From contig OY978525.1 of assembly GCA_963854835.1 (NCBI GenBank), positions 74,270,128-74,334,127 on the forward strand: a stretch of 64,000 nt of DNA. The letters are read 5' to 3'. The stretch's first letter is position 1. Each line of letters begins with the position of its first letter. The notes beneath the pieces are model-generated. The model was not told the DNA's origin and searched no databases. It worked only from the letters and a program-made list of their open reading frames with translations. The DNA is from Megamerina dolium (lineage: Eukaryota > Arthropoda > Insecta > Diptera > Megamerinidae). Both the position numbers and the translations under genes were made by a program. Positions 62,713 to 64,000 of this stretch are shown one piece after another.

Positions 62713-64000
62713 CTAAGATACCATCAGCATGTATCCCACTCTTTTCTTTGGGTGATAATTCAGCCTGCAGTGTCCTGTTAATAATCCCGTGATAATTCTT
62801 ATATTATTCTTGTTTAAACTGATGAATTCCTCAAGTCGTTTTCGGTTAGAGGTTCCTAAAAGTGTCTTGGATTGGGGCAACCCTGGTAAGTTTTCCCAGT
62901 ATGATTGTCTTTCTAATTCTTCACTCATTTAATGAGCATTGATAAAGCTCATTTGCCCAGACCATAGAAGGGTTCTGGGCCTACAAAAGGTGTTACTGCA
63001 CCCTTCCTGGGAACGCTATCCGCCAGCTCGTTTCGTCCAACTCCAACATATCCTGGAACCCAAAAGATCCATAATTTGTTGTTTTTACCAAGTTTATTCA
63101 GCTTGCCAAGACATTCCCACACCAATTTTGATTTCACCTAGTTAAAGTTCGGTGCCTCGATAACAGCCTGACTGTCTGTCAGTATTGCAATCCATCTATT
63201 CCGGTATTAGCGCATGATGTTGAAGTGGGTACACCTGTCAATCTCGTATATTTCCGCTTGGAAGACAGTAGTATTGTTACCTAAAGGCCCCGAGTATTTT
63301 ATCCCCGGGCCAATCACTCCTGCTCCGGCCCCTTCATTAGTCAAGGTGCCGTCCGTTAACCATGTTATCATGTTCCGGTTTATGCCGTATGTTTTAGATA
63401 TACCTTCCCATTTATTTTTATTACTGAGCTCTGCTTGGAATTGCTTAGTAAAGCTGAATTTCATATGTATTGAGTCCCTCGGCATTCCGACTTCAAGATG
63501 TTGTTTTATTAGAACATCATATTTCTTGCGGCTCATCCATCTTCATGGTCCGCTATTAACAGCACATATTGTCATGATAGCCCTCTTTGCTTGGGATTGG
63601 ATGTGACTGTGAAGAGGTGTAAGTTCCAAGAGAACTTCCAATGATGCTGTTGGACATGTACGCATAGCTCCTGTAAAATATATGCATGCTAGTTTCTGAA
63701 TCCTGCCAAGTATGGTAGTAATAGTTTGAAGCTTTGTGCAGTTTTCCCAGATGATCTGTCATCTGGGAAAACGTAGCATACCATGGGTCTAACGATTATA
63801 GTGTATATCCATCTCAGCATCTTTGGTGTGCAACTATTCCCTTCTATCGATTTACAAATAATAAATATTCTAGTAGCCTTTGTCGCCACATTTTCTATGT
63901 GTGTCTTCCATCGTAGGCGCTGGCCTAGTACTACGCCCAGAAATTTGACTTATTTTTGTCGCTCTATCTCTGCACCGTCTGAGATAACAGTTTTTGGATT
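62713..64000 (-). mobile_element. LINE with RNase H (I/LOA/R1 group), runs off the window
   Basis: Read from the window edge: RT thumb with ATKATRIFIICKSIEGNSCT and MLRWIYTIIVRPMVCYVF (63,889-63,720). The RNase H start is ITWLTDGTLTNEGAGAGVIG, then NTTVFQAEIYEI (63,380-63,207). RNase H end is LWIFWVPGYVGVGRNELADS (63,080-62,990; the usual GHxGixGNE is GYVGVGRNE, so the catalytic His is lost). C-terminal region: IITGLLTGHCRLNYHPKK (62,840-62,760). Frames change several times. The 3' end near 62,713 abuts the gypsy scrap. Confidence 0.7.

Overview
This is a window of an insect nuclear genome, almost certainly from a dipteran. The only host gene I recognise is broken into exons with canonical GT/AG introns and encodes a protein very close to what I remember of Drosophila tungus (N-terminal glutamine amidohydrolase, NTAQ1). 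The transposon mix (Jockey, LOA-like and RTE-like LINEs, BEL/Pao, Ty3/gypsy with a tRNA-Ser-like primer site, several mariner/Tc1 lineages, PIF/Harbinger) and the very long repeat-filled intron suggest a large-genome brachyceran such as a tephritid fruit fly. That placement is inference; no marker gene here settles the species.

Layout. 0-1.4 kb: AT-rich non-coding DNA with a LINE scrap. 1.4-1.8 kb: SINE copy 1. 1.86-2.4 kb: a 277-bp tandem duplication. 2.5-4.7 kb: a decayed PIF/Harbinger transposon with convergent Myb/zeste-like and transposase genes. 4.8-8.8 kb: an RTE-like LINE split by Jockey copy 1. 8.8-10.55 kb: LINE family B (minus strand). 10.64-11.81 kb: a complete-ended mariner. 12.0-17.7 kb: a LOA-like LINE bounded by a 13-bp direct repeat and split by Jockey copy 2. 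18.1-18.8 kb: dispersed repeat block A. 18.8-23.9 kb: a decayed Ty3/gypsy element, cut off by SINE copy 2 and a LOA-like fragment (to 25.2 kb). 26.7-28.4 kb: Tc1-like element. 28.4-30.2 kb: a mariner interrupted by repeat block B, the inverted partner of block A. 30.4-33.9 kb: fragments of a pogo/Tigger/Jerky-like transposon.

34.37-49.80 kb: NTAQ1. One exon lies at 34,370-34,523 and three at 49,140-49,800; the intron between them is 14.6 kb. That intron holds a deleted mariner with SINE copy 3 inside, a BEL/Pao element carrying a LINE fragment and SINE copy 4, a Ty3/gypsy remnant carrying a LINE tail, and an old LINE remnant carrying Jockey copy 3. Exon 1, which should supply the first two bases of the catalytic cysteine codon, was not found.

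50.0-64.0 kb: a MITE, a 65-bp retroposed LINE tail, then a run of TA-microsatellites (52.3-59.2 kb) separating individual transposons. These are an element with ~280-bp terminal inverted repeats and an unclassified transposase-like protein, a Tc1-like element, a mariner of DD37D type with an uninterrupted 346-codon ORF, and a LINE. The window ends with a BEL/Pao element, a gypsy scrap fused to it, and a LINE with an RNase H domain, all on the minus strand.

Most autonomous-type elements are visibly dead by frameshift, stop, lost catalytic motif or internal deletion. The clearest exception is the DD37D mariner at 56.7-58.0 kb. The strongest candidates for something undescribed are the tRNA-derived SINE family (four copies, three with clean target-site duplications) and the long-TIR element at 52.6-55.0 kb.
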